Shown here: positions 24,201 through 33,114 of the stretch, in pieces
Layout: each line of letters starts with the position of its first letter
Numbering within the stretch: the stretch's first letter is position 1
Source of the DNA: Bacteroidales bacterium
Lineage (GTDB): Bacteria > Bacteroidota > Bacteroidia > Bacteroidales > Bacteroidaceae
Direction of reading: 5' to 3'
Length of the DNA: 35,580 nucleotides
Assembly (NCBI GenBank): GCA_015654535.1
Contig: JAATGU010000050.1
Span: forward strand, 1-35,580
Made by a program: the position numbers and the translations under genes
Notes under the pieces: model-generated
Database searches by the model: none
Seen by the model: the letters and a program-made list of their open reading frames with translations, nothing else
Told to the model about the DNA's origin: nothing

Positions 24201-27175
24201 GTTATTTAAATAAAGTTACTTTTGTCCTTTGCCTATTCTTGCTGTTTGTGCAGCAAGGGCAAGCTGTTGACGGGACTTCGGTATTCACTCTCCGTCCGCA
24301 TGATGATGAAGCGGTTTACTTTAAAGCTGCCAATAATGGAAAAACAGATATTTCGATAGAATTGCAACAAACCATTAATCAACTAAAGCAACAGCAGAAT
24401 TTTGGTATTGTATTCATCAGCGAAGGAACTTATAAGATAACTCGCACCATCTTCATTCCCTCATCCATCCGCTTGATTGGTTATGGTAAAAAACGCCCGA
24501 TGTTCGTACTGGCTAAAAACTCTCAGGGATTTCAAGAACCAGTGCCCGAGGATAAAGGGAAAGCCCGATATATGTTTTGGTTCACGGGAGGCGTGGTCAA
24601 AAACGAAGCTTCTGTAGACGATGCCAATGCCGGTACCTTCTACAGTGCCATGTCGAACATCAATCTAAAAATAGAGGATGGTAATCCTAATGCTGTTGCC
24701 TTGCGCACACACTATGCTCAACATAGTTTTGTCAGTAATTTGTCTATATATATAGGCAAAGGGAAGGCTGGCATTTTTGATGTTGGCAACGAACTGGAGA
24801 ATGTGGCTTTTTATGGAGGCGAATACGGTATCTATACCACCAAATGTTCACCAGGTTGGCAAATGATGATGACTGATACCTATTTTGAAGGACAACGCAA
24901 GACGGCCATTCAATGTCAGGAGGTTGGTTTCACTATCGTCAACATGCAAGTGAAGAATGTACCCTCTGTAGTGGACGTTAATCCTAACTATCACGAGCGT
25001 TTATATATTGAAAACTCGCGGTTTCAGAATGTGTCCGGTCCTGCCATTGTAGTCAGCAACGAGGGAAACGCCAACAACCAGATAACCCTGAAGAATATTT
25101 ATTGCGAAAAAGTGCCTACATTAATAAGTTACAGGAGAAGCAATCAAAAGATTTTCCGTAAGGAGGCGATGTATCATATTTCTTCTTTCTATGATGGCCT
25201 ACAAATGGAGAGTCTTTCTGATAAGCCTGTCTTTCACACCAATTATGACATCACCTCCATTTCGACAATGCCAAAGCCTGAAAATAGAGTAATTCCTGCT
25301 CTTCCACCCATGAACCAGTGGATAAATATCAAAGAAATGGGAGCAAAAGGAGATGGAGTAACCGACGATACCGAGGCTTTCCAGAAAGCTATCGAAAAGT
25401 ATCCGGTGATTTATGTACCACAAGGCTGGTATCGTGTAACCAAAACAGTAAAGATGAAGCCAGGCACTTGCCTCATTGGTCTTCATCCTTTTGGCACACA
25501 ACTCCTTTTGTCAGAAAGTACTCCTGCCTTTAGTGGTTTTGGCTCTCCCCAAGCCGTGCTCGAATCATCGGTTGGTGGAAAAAACATACTCTATAGCATA
25601 GGAATCAACACCGGAGCTTACAATTACCGGGCTGTAGGTTGCAAATGGATGGCCAACGAACACTCCTATCTCAATGATGTGAAGTTTGTGGGTGGACATG
25701 GTACCCTTTCCAAAGGTCCATACAAACCTTGGGAGGGTTATGGAAGACCATCTGTAAGTTCACCCACTCATTCGGTAACTACTGGCGGAAAAGATGTGGC
25801 TTGGGATAATCAATACTGGAGTTTGTGGATTACTAACAATGGTGGCGGAACCTTCAAAGATATTTGGTCGGCTAACACCTATGCCACTAATGGAGTTTAT
25901 GTAAGCAACACTTCTACTTCAGGTCGCATTTACGCCCTTTCAGTTGAACATCATGTCCGTAACGAAGTCCGCTTCAACAAGGTCTCCAACTGGAATGTAT
26001 ATGCTTTGCAAATGGAGGAAGAAGACCGCGAAAGTGCCGACTGCATTCCTCTTGAAGTAGAGAGCTGTAGCAACCTCACCTTTGCCAATCTTTATATGTT
26101 CCGCACCATTCGATTAAAGACACCGTCACCTTACTCGGTACGCACTTGGAATTGTGAAAATGTTACCTTTTTGAATGTCCACAATTATTCGCAAATCAAA
26201 TATACTACCACACTACCTCTGTATGATATCAACAGCAAAATAGAGATTCGCCCGTGGGAATTTGAACGATTAATCATAACTGGAAAAGAGAAAGAAAGCG
26301 GGGCACCCGCTATCGTAGAAAAACTAGCCACAGGATTTGAGTTTGCCGAAGGTATGACAGGTGACAGTAAAGGTAATATTTACTTTTGCGAACAACGAAC
26401 CAAACGCATTTATCAATGGTCGGTGGTAACAAATTCATTGCATCTTTTGGCTGACTTTCCTTGGCAACCTCTCTCTTTGACTTGTGATACAAAAGATAAT
26501 TTGATTGTGGTATTCCGCTACGATCCTCAACCGGGCTATCTGATTAACGGTAAACAAGAATCAATTAAAGAATTACCAGATGCTAACGGAACTTCGTTCA
26601 GCGGTTGGGGTAATTCCGGTTTTGCCTCATTGGCTTATAGCATTAACCCTTGCAATCCGGGTGAGAGCATCTGTTTGTTGGAGAAAAAGCCAATGGGATC
26701 AATAAATCCAGTAGCGAAAGCTTTGTATCCCTCGAACCGTTGGCGCGACTTTCACGATTTCAACGAAGTGTCAGTCTATTCGCCCAAGTTCTGTTTCGTG
26801 GCTCCTGATGAAGTGACTATCATTCCCGAATGCTACGATTTGGCTCGTGCCACGGATTTGGTAACCGCCATTCCCGGTAAACCGCTCTATGCTTCAGATG
26901 AATATGATAAACGAACGGTAAAAATGGATGTGGCAGCCGATGGACGACTGAGTAATCTATCTTATTTCGCCGAACGGGGAGAATTCTCTTCCGCTATAGA
27001 TGAATCAGGAAATGTTTTTATAGCCGATGGTCAGATTTATGTTTACAATCCCGAAGGAAAAGAAATTTCTACTATAGAAGTGCCCGAACGCCCCTCGTCT
27101 ATCCACTTTGGAGGAAAAGATGAAAAAACACTCTTCGTGGTTAGTCGTTCTTCCTTATACAGGATAAAAAAATAG
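24197..27175 (+). CDS. Exported tandem beta-helix protein fused to a beta-propeller-like C-terminus
   Basis: The 992-residue protein starts with a signal peptide (CLFLLFVQQGQAVD). Two pectate-lyase-3-type beta-helix modules follow. The first opens at about 30-100 (ISIELQQTINQLKQQQNFGIVF then GTYKITRTIFIPSS). The second opens at about 375 (INIKEMGAKGDGVTDDTEAFQKAI). A double beta-helix of this type is typical of GH55 beta-1,3-glucanases and related proteins, but I cannot identify catalytic residues. From about 700 on, EKLATGFEFAEGMTGDSKGNIYFCEQ resembles SMP-30/gluconolactonase propellers. The fusion is unusual. It should act in the periplasm or at the surface on the PUL substrate, as a lyase, hydrolase, lactonase or binder. 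Confidence 0.88.
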   Translation: MSYLNKVTFVLCLFLLFVQQGQAVDGTSVFTLRPHDDEAVYFKAANNGKTDISIELQQTINQLKQQQNFGIVFISEGTYKITRTIFIPSSIRLIGYGKKRPMFVLAKNSQGFQEPVPEDKGKARYMFWFTGGVVKNEASVDDANAGTFYSAMSNINLKIEDGNPNAVALRTHYAQHSFVSNLSIYIGKGKAGIFDVGNELENVAFYGGEYGIYTTKCSPGWQMMMTDTYFEGQRKTAIQCQEVGFTIVNMQVKNVPSVVDVNPNYHERLYIENSRFQNVSGPAIVVSNEGNANNQITLKNIYCEKVPTLISYRRSNQKIFRKEAMYHISSFYDGLQMESLSDKPVFHTNYDITSISTMPKPENRVIPALPPMNQWINIKEMGAKGDGVTDDTEAFQKAIEKYPVIYVPQGWYRVTKTVKMKPGTCLIGLHPFGTQLLLSESTPAFSGFGSPQAVLESSVGGKNILYSIGINTGAYNYRAVGCKWMANEHSYLNDVKFVGGHGTLSKGPYKPWEGYGRPSVSSPTHSVTTGGKDVAWDNQYWSLWITNNGGGTFKDIWSANTYATNGVYVSNTSTSGRIYALSVEHHVRNEVRFNKVSNWNVYALQMEEEDRESADCIPLEVESCSNLTFANLYMFRTIRLKTPSPYSVRTWNCENVTFLNVHNYSQIKYTTTLPLYDINSKIEIRPWEFERLIITGKEKESGAPAIVEKLATGFEFAEGMTGDSKGNIYFCEQRTKRIYQWSVVTNSLHLLADFPWQPLSLTCDTKDNLIVVFRYDPQPGYLINGKQESIKELPDANGTSFSGWGNSGFASLAYSINPCNPGESICLLEKKPMGSINPVAKALYPSNRWRDFHDFNEVSVYSPKFCFVAPDEVTIIPECYDLARATDLVTAIPGKPLYASDEYDKRTVKMDVAADGRLSNLSYFAERGEFSSAIDESGNVFIADGQIYVYNPEGKEISTIEVPERPSSIHFGGKDEKTLFVVSRSSLYRIKK

Positions 27176-27217
27176 TCTATTATAGAAATGTGACATTTAA
27201 GAATAAAATAAATAAAA

Positions 27218-27991
27218 ATGAAAAAAGTAATAGTATTGATGCTAATTATGCTTTGCGTGGGAAGCATTTCCATGTATAGCGCCAAACCAGATTTTAAGGT
27301 GCTGGTACTTACTGAACGGGGAGGACAACACGAAGGTTTTGTGGTGGCAGCTCTCAAATGGCTTGATAATTTTGCCCAGCAAAATAAATGTGAAATTACG
27401 GTAGTCAACAATACCGATAAAATCAACGATAACTATTTGAATAACTACCAAGTATTTATCCAGCTCAACTATCCACCTTACAACTGGACAGACGTAGCTA
27501 AAACTGCTTTTATAAAATATATTAATCAAGGTCTCGGTGGCTGGGTGGGATTCCATCATGCCACATTATTAGGTGAATTCGATGGTTTCTCAATGTGGCA
27601 GTGGTTCTCTGGTTTTATGGGGGACATCCGCTATAAGAACTACATTGCTGCCATGGCCAATGGCAGTGTTTGTGTGGAAGATGCTACCCATCCGGTGATG
27701 AAAGACATACCGCCTGTGTTTACCATTCCTAATGACGAGTGGTACATTTACGATAAAAGCCCCCGACCAAATGTTCATGTGCTGGCTCATGTAGATGAGG
27801 CCAGTTACCAACCTGCTTCCAACATCACCATGGGTGATCATCCTGTTATCTGGACCAATGAAAAGGTAAAAGCGCGCAATGTCTATTTCCAGATGGGACA
27901 CCACCCTACCCTGTTTACTTCTACTGAATTTAAAACACTATTTTCAATGCTATCCTTTGGGCAGCTGGTAAAAAATAAAAAAACATATTAA
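27218..27991 (+). CDS. Exported ThuA-domain protein (first of three)
   Basis: The 257-residue protein has a signal peptide (VIVLMLIMLCVGSISMYSA) and a ThuA fold. That fold shows a first strand KVLVLTERGGQHEGF, GWVGFHHATLLGE with the conserved His pair, NDEWYIYDKSP, HPVIWTNE, and FQMGHHPTLF near the end. ThuA is a class I glutamine-amidotransferase-like fold named from trehalose utilization in Sinorhizobium, where it works with a dehydrogenase that makes 3-keto sugars. It ends two bases before the next ThuA gene, so the two are clearly an operon pair. Confidence 0.93.
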   Translation: MKKVIVLMLIMLCVGSISMYSAKPDFKVLVLTERGGQHEGFVVAALKWLDNFAQQNKCEITVVNNTDKINDNYLNNYQVFIQLNYPPYNWTDVAKTAFIKYINQGLGGWVGFHHATLLGEFDGFSMWQWFSGFMGDIRYKNYIAAMANGSVCVEDATHPVMKDIPPVFTIPNDEWYIYDKSPRPNVHVLAHVDEASYQPASNITMGDHPVIWTNEKVKARNVYFQMGHHPTLFTSTEFKTLFSMLSFGQLVKNKKTY

Positions 27992-27993
27992 TT

Positions 27994-28812
27994 ATGAATA
28001 AGAAAATATTTCCGCGAATTCTTTTTTTCGCCTTTGCTTTCCTCGCTATTACTTTTTCAGCCAATGCACAATATCCTCGTTTTAAAGTACTGTGCTTTAA
28101 CAATAATGAAGTAGAGCCAGCTCACCGTGAGTTTGAGGCCGATGCCATAAGGTTCTTCAAAGACCTCACTGTTGGTAATGGTTTTGTGTTCGATGTCACT
28201 AATGATATTAGCGACTGCAATGAAGAGAAGCTTAAAAACTATGATTTAGTAATGATGCTTAGCGACCAACCTCACTCACCTGCCGAACGTGAGGCCTTTA
28301 AAAAATACATGGAAAATGGTGGAGGATATATAGGTTTCCATGCAGCCGGTTACAATGATCAATCAACCAAATGGCCGTGGTGGAATGAGTTTTTGGGTTG
28401 TGGCACTTATTACCGCAACCAATGGCCACCTATGCCCGCCAAGGCAATAATTACCGATAAAAATCATCCCATTACCAAGGGCCTGCCCGATACATTTATT
28501 GCTCCTGCCAACGAATGGTACCAATGGAATCCGTCTCCCTGCGTAAATAAAGACGTTAAGGTACTTGTTTCACTTTCTCCGGACAACTACCCATTCGGAT
28601 TAAAAGATCAGGTTCGCGATGGTGAATATCCTGTTGTATGGACCAATACTAAGTATCGCATGGTTTATTTGAATATGGGTCATGGCAACCGTATCTTCAG
28701 TGATGCTACCCAGAATTATCTTATTATCAACGCTTTCCGTTGGGTAGTCGCTTCAAATAAGAAAGGCAATGTATTTGGTGATCCTGTTCCTTTGAAGAAA
28801 ATAAAAAAATAG
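27994..28812 (+). CDS. Exported ThuA-domain protein (second of three)
   Basis: The 272-residue protein has a signal peptide ending SANAQ. Its ThuA pattern parallels the upstream copy: FKVLCFNNNEVEPAHREFEADA, GGYIGFHAAGYND, ANEWYQWNPSP, YPVVWTNTKYRMVYLNMGHGNRIF. The two neighbours differ a lot in detail, so they are old paralogues and may act together, for example as a hetero-oligomer or in successive steps. It is the last gene of the rightward PUL operon and is followed by a strong hairpin. Confidence 0.93.
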   Translation: MNKKIFPRILFFAFAFLAITFSANAQYPRFKVLCFNNNEVEPAHREFEADAIRFFKDLTVGNGFVFDVTNDISDCNEEKLKNYDLVMMLSDQPHSPAEREAFKKYMENGGGYIGFHAAGYNDQSTKWPWWNEFLGCGTYYRNQWPPMPAKAIITDKNHPITKGLPDTFIAPANEWYQWNPSPCVNKDVKVLVSLSPDNYPFGLKDQVRDGEYPVVWTNTKYRMVYLNMGHGNRIFSDATQNYLIINAFRWVVASNKKGNVFGDPVPLKKIKK

Positions 28813-28852
28813 AAAGTTAGTTATTATTATAAGAATAGAATTTGTAGAAAAT

Positions 28853-28893
28853 GAATGCTCCGCAGAAGGATAAAATCAATCTGCGGAGCATTC
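28853..28893. terminator. Bidirectional terminator hairpin between convergent PUL units
   Basis: GAATGCTCCGCAGA (28853-28866) and TCTGCGGAGCATTC (28880-28893) form a perfect 14-bp stem with a 13-base loop. It lies between the stops of two convergent ThuA genes, so it can serve both directions. Confidence 0.85.
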
Positions 28894-28916
28894 TTATAAA
28901 AAGGAATCAAATGAAT

Positions 28917-29831
28917 TTAGTATGCATTAAAAGGTATTTTAAAGTCGGGACGAAGAGAATAAGTATCTTCTAAAGGAAAATCCTTAGGAACTGGCTGAGC
29001 TACAGCTCCTGTTGCGGCCCACTCAGCACCACGAAGCAACGTTACCTGATATCCGGTACACTTCATGGAATAATTCATATTGGGATCGTTTCCGCAATGG
29101 CCCAGCACCGAGACAAACACACGACCTTTCCGCGGACGGACCGTCCACATAATCGGCTCATCACGCCCATGTTCAAAAGTGGTTGCCAATATTTCCACAT
29201 CTCTGGCAGGACCACGCAAGCGACCATATATTTCATCTTTAAAATGCTTCCAGTGAGGATTTAATCCTTTTAAAATGGGATGATCCGTAGCACGGTTATC
29301 AATCACCGTGATATGCTGAAGATCGTGATGACCTGCCCATCCATGAGAATAATCATATACGTACTTACCATCTTTCCAGTAAAGATAAGGACCATCTTTC
29401 TCGTTTCGAAGATCCCATGCTCCCAGACCAACAATTTCATTATACGCTTTCCAATCGCTCATAGGTATTACCGATGAGTGGATAATAACCACGCCACCAC
29501 CATTATACACATATTTCTCAAAATTCTCGCGGGTAGATTTGTTCCATGTTTTACCTCCATAGTTTATCAAAACCAGCTTATATTTAGAAAAATCGGGCTG
29601 AAAAGTGCTTATATCTTCCCCTGAAGCAGGAGTAATTGCCATATCAACCTTAAACAGTCCACTGTTTTCCAGTATCTGTTTCAGTGCATCACTGGCTCCT
29701 TTCCACCAGTGACTACCATCCTGGCCGGTTACTATAAGAGTCCTGATACTTTTGTCCTGTGCATACATGGCCGTAGTAGAGCAGAACATAGCAATCAGGA
29801 ACAAAAGAATAATTCGTTCAATTACTTTCAT
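28917..29831 (-). CDS. Exported ThuA-domain protein (third of three)
   Basis: The 304-residue protein has a signal peptide ending MYAQ. Its ThuA pattern is RTLIVTGQDGSHWWKGASDAL, YNGGGVVIIHSSVIPM, LKGLNPHWKHFKDEIYGRL, EPIMWTVRPRKGRVFVSVLGHCGND. It is longer than the other two and lacks the GFHHA-type motif, having IIHSS instead, so its activity may differ. It is the last gene of the leftward GH9 unit, and its start overlaps the stop of the gene upstream by four bases. Confidence 0.92.
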   Translation of the reverse strand: MKVIERIILLFLIAMFCSTTAMYAQDKSIRTLIVTGQDGSHWWKGASDALKQILENSGLFKVDMAITPASGEDISTFQPDFSKYKLVLINYGGKTWNKSTRENFEKYVYNGGGVVIIHSSVIPMSDWKAYNEIVGLGAWDLRNEKDGPYLYWKDGKYVYDYSHGWAGHHDLQHITVIDNRATDHPILKGLNPHWKHFKDEIYGRLRGPARDVEILATTFEHGRDEPIMWTVRPRKGRVFVSVLGHCGNDPNMNYSMKCTGYQVTLLRGAEWAATGAVAQPVPKDFPLEDTYSLRPDFKIPFNAY

Positions 29832-30307
29832 TTCCGTTTATTTGTTTTTATATTAGCATTCCATTCAATCTTGTCGCAGCAATTTATTACCTGCAAATCG
29901 TAGCCATCAGGATTAGTAGTGTATTTATTATCCTTGAAATACTTGCGATAGAGTTCGAACCTACCATCATTGTTACGATCTTCCACTGTCAAATCGTATT
30001 TGTCGTAAACGAAATTGCCCTCTTGCAGATACTTTACCTTGTGAGTATAATTGTCTACAATAGCATAATAGGTCACAAAAAGGTCAAATTCAGGATAATG
30101 TCCCAAGTCGTGACCAAAGAGCAAAACATTCTCAAGTTGAGGATCATCATCCATTTGTACCAATATGGATTTTTGCAGAGAGAAACCTTTTTTTTGAGCT
30201 TCGGGAGGAATATTATCCCAATTCTCCTGATAATTGGAAACTTCAAATTGTGCCTGCAATCCCATTGAGAGACAAAACACGCACAAAAGCATAAGCATTT
30301 TTTTCAT
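29828..30307 (-). CDS. Unknown small secreted protein between GH9 and ThuA
   Basis: I do not recognise this 159-residue protein. I chose the start at 30307 (MKKMLMLLCVFCLSMGLQAQ, a clear signal peptide); an in-frame ATG at 30316 adds three residues. The mature part is acidic and Tyr-rich (YYAIVDNYTHKVKYL) and has DRNNDGRFELYRKYF, which looks like a calcium-loop or FG-GAP-like turn. No catalytic motif is seen. It sits 24 bases after GH9 and overlaps the ThuA start by four bases, so it is co-translated with ThuA and probably works on the same substrate. Confidence 0.85.
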   Translation of the reverse strand: MKKMLMLLCVFCLSMGLQAQFEVSNYQENWDNIPPEAQKKGFSLQKSILVQMDDDPQLENVLLFGHDLGHYPEFDLFVTYYAIVDNYTHKVKYLQEGNFVYDKYDLTVEDRNNDGRFELYRKYFKDNKYTTNPDGYDLQVINCCDKIEWNANIKTNKRK

Positions 30308-30331
30308 TGATATCATTAATTTTTTAATTCA

Positions 30332-32767
30332 TTATTTCCATAAATCCGCTACGAGCGACAGCCATTTTCCCGCCGAGGTCACCCAAACTTCTTTATAAGT
30401 GGCATTGTTGCTTTGCGGCCAATAAGGTTTATCTTCATTTCCACGGGTTTGAATGCCTACAGGAATTTCACCCATCATTTCTCCAGGGAGGGCAGCATAT
30501 TGCTGAGGATAATTATCTCCTTCGCCATACATCAACGATTGACCGAATGGATTCTTGCCTACCGTCCAGTAAAGTTGCTCCTCGGCAATATTTTTCAGTT
30601 CTTGATCGTTGAGGTAATTGCCGCACAGAGCTGCCGCTTTACCCATAGATAGATGAACAGCTGTGTTTCCACGGAAAGAGAACCATACGGGAAAAATTCG
30701 AAGATAGTGCCGACCGTCAAGTTTCACACCGTTATGCAGCTGTTCCACATAATCCTGTCTGGCGTTTTTTCCGGGGAAAAGATGTTGAGCATTGAAACTG
30801 ACACTATCTTCAGCCTCATCCACACCATAAATTCCACTGGGGACAAGTCCGTAGGGTTGTGTGTACTTCATCATATTTTTAAGGTAGCCGGCATATCTTT
30901 TAATAGCTTTGTCCCATTGACTTTTAAGCGGATGTTCAGGCTGTGTCCAGCAAAGAGTAATGAGCGACTGCATGTAAATCTGTTCGCGGCTTTGATGGTT
31001 AAAGTGAGTTATTACCTTTTTGCTATCGTCACGGTAAAAAAATCCATTGGTCTTGTCTTTATCACCCAGAGGCTTGACCTGCTGGCATTTCAACACATAA
31101 TCCATGAAGCTTACTGCTTTTTCCGCATACAGCGGTTTGTGTGTCAGTTGATAGAGTATGCTGGCCGCCCAAGAGGCACTGGCCATATACTGACTTTTTG
31201 AGGTATTGAAACTATGCTCCCAAAAGATGGCAAAATGTCCGTAGCCTTGCAGCGAATCACTCTCCATGGCAAAAGCAAAATCCTGAGTGGCAATATCTGT
31301 AAGCTTCCGTCTCATTTCTTCATCATTGCTTGTACTCAGAGCAGCATAAGCTTCCATGCCCGAAAGAAGAAAATTATCAAAAGGATTATTATGAACGCGA
31401 GCAGGCGTATCATCTTCGTTTCCAATGAATCCATCGGTCCAGATAGCCATGCCGGCACTGCTTGCCCGGTAACCATCGCCAAAACGACTACGCAGCACAA
31501 GTTGCAATCCCCATTGCGCCTCTTCAAGCAGACGTTGATAAAGTATGGTGTCTTTCCCCTTCATTTGATTAGCCATTTCATAAAGGGCAAACATAACATC
31601 TCCGGTTTGCAATGTCTGCTGAGACAAATCTCCGGCATCGTGCCAACCACCGTTATAAGGTAGTCGTAAGCCATTGTGTTCCGCATAAATATCCGCATGG
31701 CAGAAAGCATGCTTTTGCGCCACCGGATATCCACATCGTTCACAGAAAATAAAGTTCAGCGCTTTCCACACAGAGTTTGTCCAGATGTTGTCTGCTATTA
31801 CAAAAGAAGCGGTTGAAGTGCCACCTACCTTTATATAGTATTCTCCCGCTTGCTTCAAATCGGAGAAGTCGGCAACTCTAAAAGCCCCCAGTGAAGTATT
31901 CCGTAGCTGCACCTTTCCCGAATATATTTCCTTGTTTTGTTTGTCAAAAATACGAAAGACTTTATCATCACCGGGTATATTCACAATTGCGGTCTTTTCA
32001 CCTTCACGGTTATATCCTGTGGTGGAAAAGACAATTCGTCCGGATGCAGGCATCCATCCACTCTCCACTTCGGCATCAGCCACCTGTTGCAATTCCATTC
32101 CACCGATATCAAACTGTTGATGATCGCCCATCAGCAAATCCTTACCAAAGGCAGTAATGCCAAAGGAAATTTGGGTAACATAATCACGTGGAATTTCAGC
32201 TATTTCCAAGTAACACCTGTTCCACTGGTGATTTTTCAGATTTATTTCATGCATTCCTTCGCGACCATATTCATCCGGTACCTTCTGTTTGCCATCATTT
32301 CGAAAGTAGAGGCTGAAGGAAACGTTATTTGTGCCTGGACAGTCGGGATAAATAGAGAAAAACAGACGATTATAGTTTCGCCAATCTTTTCCACCCACTG
32401 AATAATTGGCCACCGAACTGCCGTAAACGGCATGATCACTATTCTTCCATTCTTTATTTATATTAGGACAAGAAAGACGTATACTTTCATGTCCACTAAC
32501 GCTTCGGCTAGATAAAGAGAGATCACCTATGCCCCAGTGAGACCATCCTTTCATCCCTTCCTGCGAAAGGGAAATGGCAGAGATCACTCTTTTCCGAAGT
32601 CCACGATATTCCAGCGAACGAGAATCGTCCAAAGGTAAAGGTGCGTGCAGATAGCCCGTCTCTTGCAGTTGATTCTGCGTAACAATTTGCTGGGCGAAGA
32701 GTGCAGGGGCAAAGGTAAATAGACAGAAAGCCAATGCCTCGCAATAAAAAGGTCTTAATGTTTTCAT
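30332..32767 (-). CDS. Exported glycoside hydrolase family 9 enzyme
   Basis: The 811-residue protein has a signal peptide (CLFTFAPALFAQQ), an N-terminal ~240-residue beta-rich region that may bind carbohydrate, an Ig-like CelD_N domain (about 240-325, IVFSTTGYNREGEKTAIV then GEYYIKVGG) and an (alpha/alpha)6 GH9 catalytic domain. The catalytic Asp pair is in WHDAGD (377-380) and the proton-donor Glu is Glu 793 in KEVWVTSAGKW. FGQSLMYGEGDN is typical of the family. GH9 enzymes are mostly endo- or exo-beta-1,4-glucanases, and some cleave beta-glucosaminides. It is the first gene of the leftward unit, on the opposite strand from susCD. Confidence 0.94.
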   Translation of the reverse strand: MKTLRPFYCEALAFCLFTFAPALFAQQIVTQNQLQETGYLHAPLPLDDSRSLEYRGLRKRVISAISLSQEGMKGWSHWGIGDLSLSSRSVSGHESIRLSCPNINKEWKNSDHAVYGSSVANYSVGGKDWRNYNRLFFSIYPDCPGTNNVSFSLYFRNDGKQKVPDEYGREGMHEINLKNHQWNRCYLEIAEIPRDYVTQISFGITAFGKDLLMGDHQQFDIGGMELQQVADAEVESGWMPASGRIVFSTTGYNREGEKTAIVNIPGDDKVFRIFDKQNKEIYSGKVQLRNTSLGAFRVADFSDLKQAGEYYIKVGGTSTASFVIADNIWTNSVWKALNFIFCERCGYPVAQKHAFCHADIYAEHNGLRLPYNGGWHDAGDLSQQTLQTGDVMFALYEMANQMKGKDTILYQRLLEEAQWGLQLVLRSRFGDGYRASSAGMAIWTDGFIGNEDDTPARVHNNPFDNFLLSGMEAYAALSTSNDEEMRRKLTDIATQDFAFAMESDSLQGYGHFAIFWEHSFNTSKSQYMASASWAASILYQLTHKPLYAEKAVSFMDYVLKCQQVKPLGDKDKTNGFFYRDDSKKVITHFNHQSREQIYMQSLITLCWTQPEHPLKSQWDKAIKRYAGYLKNMMKYTQPYGLVPSGIYGVDEAEDSVSFNAQHLFPGKNARQDYVEQLHNGVKLDGRHYLRIFPVWFSFRGNTAVHLSMGKAAALCGNYLNDQELKNIAEEQLYWTVGKNPFGQSLMYGEGDNYPQQYAALPGEMMGEIPVGIQTRGNEDKPYWPQSNNATYKEVWVTSAGKWLSLVADLWK

Positions 32768-33114
32768 GATATTGTTTTATAAAAATAGATCGGGAAGTTA
32801 TAATTCCCCATAATACAAATAATATTGACTTTAAATAAAACGATTCGTCAACAGGTTTCACTAGCTAAAAGGTTCTAAAAAAAGGCACAAATTAACGGTT
32901 TAATATCAGATTTGTTCCATTAACCTTCATTACACAATAAGCTATATATTTACATTAGGCCATTTATTTTACCCTCTCGGTACAAAAACGCAGGATAAAC
33001 CCTCACGCATCACTTATTTCTTATAACACATTGATTATAAAATAAATAATTGGTGATAGATGCTATTTTATCCATCACCGATCCATCACTTTTCAAGGTT
33101 ATCCCTCACGTTTT
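32768..33114. other. Intergenic region between GH9 and the VirE gene
   Basis: No gene is visible. The GH9 promoter should lie here, but I see no box that matches TAnnTTTG on the - strand. Near the VirE stop are motifs GGTGATAGAT (33052-33061), ATCCATCACC (33070-33079) and GATCCATCAC (33080-33089). Confidence 0.5.
33052..33079. repeat. Imperfect inverted repeat GGTGATAGAT/ATCCATCACC
   Basis: The 10-bp arms match at nine positions with an 8-base spacer, 36 bases past the VirE stop. The arms belong to the same ATCTATCAC-type motif family found at 7.1-8.1 kb. Confidence 0.55.

Noticed and set aside
30653..31663. Open frames antisense to the GH9 gene
   Set aside because: They have no recognisable motifs and lie wholly inside a gene with intact GH9 catalytic residues.
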